A DNA stretch of 7,666 nucleotides from Candidatus Methanophagales archaeon. Lineage in GTDB: Archaea > Halobacteriota > Syntropharchaeia > Alkanophagales > Methanospirareceae. Under the pieces are notes generated by a model. It searched no databases. It had not been told where the DNA came from and worked only from the letters and a program-made list of their open reading frames with translations. Shown here one piece after another: positions 7,588 to 7,666 of this stretch. Numbering within the stretch: the stretch's first letter is position 1; each line of letters starts with the position of its first letter. The translations under genes were made by a program, and so were the position numbers. The stretch lies in the NCBI GenBank assembly GCA_021159475.1, contig JAGGRS010000069.1, positions 1 through 7,666 on the forward strand, written 5' to 3'.

Positions 7588-7666
7588 TGAGTGGTATGGA
7601 TGTCATCAGTCTCAGGATACCGAAGGAGTTGAAGAAGAGCATTAAGGAATTGGACATTAACTGGAG
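7584..7666 (+). CDS. Ribbon-helix-helix antitoxin, VapB-like (3' end outside window)
   Basis: The last 83 bases open a frame whose peptide MDVISLRIPKELKKSIKEL is the N-terminal beta strand and first helix of an RHH/MetJ-Arc DNA-binding domain, as in archaeal VapB antitoxins. The alternating DVISLRI strand contacts DNA in this fold. In-frame ATGs occur at 7584, 7587 and 7596. Family starts favour 7596, but the coordinates here give the longest form. No strong Shine-Dalgarno sequence or TATA box was found. A VapC (PIN-domain) toxin gene would be expected just to the right, outside the window. Other RHH regulators are possible. Confidence 0.7.
   Translation, partial: MMSGMDVISLRIPKELKKSIKELDINW

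Noticed and set aside
7397..7590. C/D-box sRNA-like CTGATG and ATGATGA motifs
   Set aside because: They fall within the rmlC relic and the VapB start codons, with no proper C/D spacing or terminal stem.

Overview
The window looks like a piece of an archaeal chromosome, most likely from an H4MPT/F420-using euryarchaeon such as an ANME-1 or Syntropharchaeia-type methane or alkane oxidiser, or a methanogen. The main evidence is mtd, the F420-dependent methylene-H4MPT dehydrogenase, which belongs to reverse or forward methanogenesis. An archaeal-type phosphoglycerate kinase and TATA-box promoters set at leaderless or short-leader distances agree with this. Two genes have a bacterial look and were probably acquired by transfer long ago: gyrB and a class I, bacterial-type gap. 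The assignment to ANME-1 is inference.

Layout. Positions 1-1000 are a gene graveyard. They hold the charged C-terminus of an unknown protein entering from the left, a promoter plus a roughly 16-codon gene start, an IS630-type transposase that has lost both ends, and a type I restriction HsdR relic in which conserved blocks are fused by in-frame internal deletions. Positions 1021-7274 are an intact housekeeping core. It contains gyrB (minus); a divergent decarboxylating dehydrogenase of the isocitrate/isopropylmalate/tartrate family (plus) that seems to share one symmetric TATA element with gyrB; a gap-pgk operon (plus); and mtd (minus), which converges on pgk at a strong hairpin. Positions 7275-7666 are again accessory. 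They hold a decayed rmlC (dTDP-4-dehydrorhamnose 3,5-epimerase) relic with an internal deletion, a frame change and a nonsense codon, followed by the start of a ribbon-helix-helix VapB-like antitoxin gene that runs off the window.

How the genes fit together. gap and pgk catalyse the adjacent 1,3-bisphosphoglycerate steps and probably run toward gluconeogenesis in such an organism. Mtd links the C1 pathway to F420. The beta-decarboxylating dehydrogenase carries NADP-type residues (K306, Y307, Y354), and the GAPDH has lost the two classical NAD-selecting residues, so both may deliver or consume NADPH. I found no RNA gene, no CRISPR array and no clearly new multi-gene system. The most notable signals are the mixed determinants of the dehydrogenase, the bacterial gap next to an archaeal pgk, and the repeated pattern of internally collapsed relics at both flanks.
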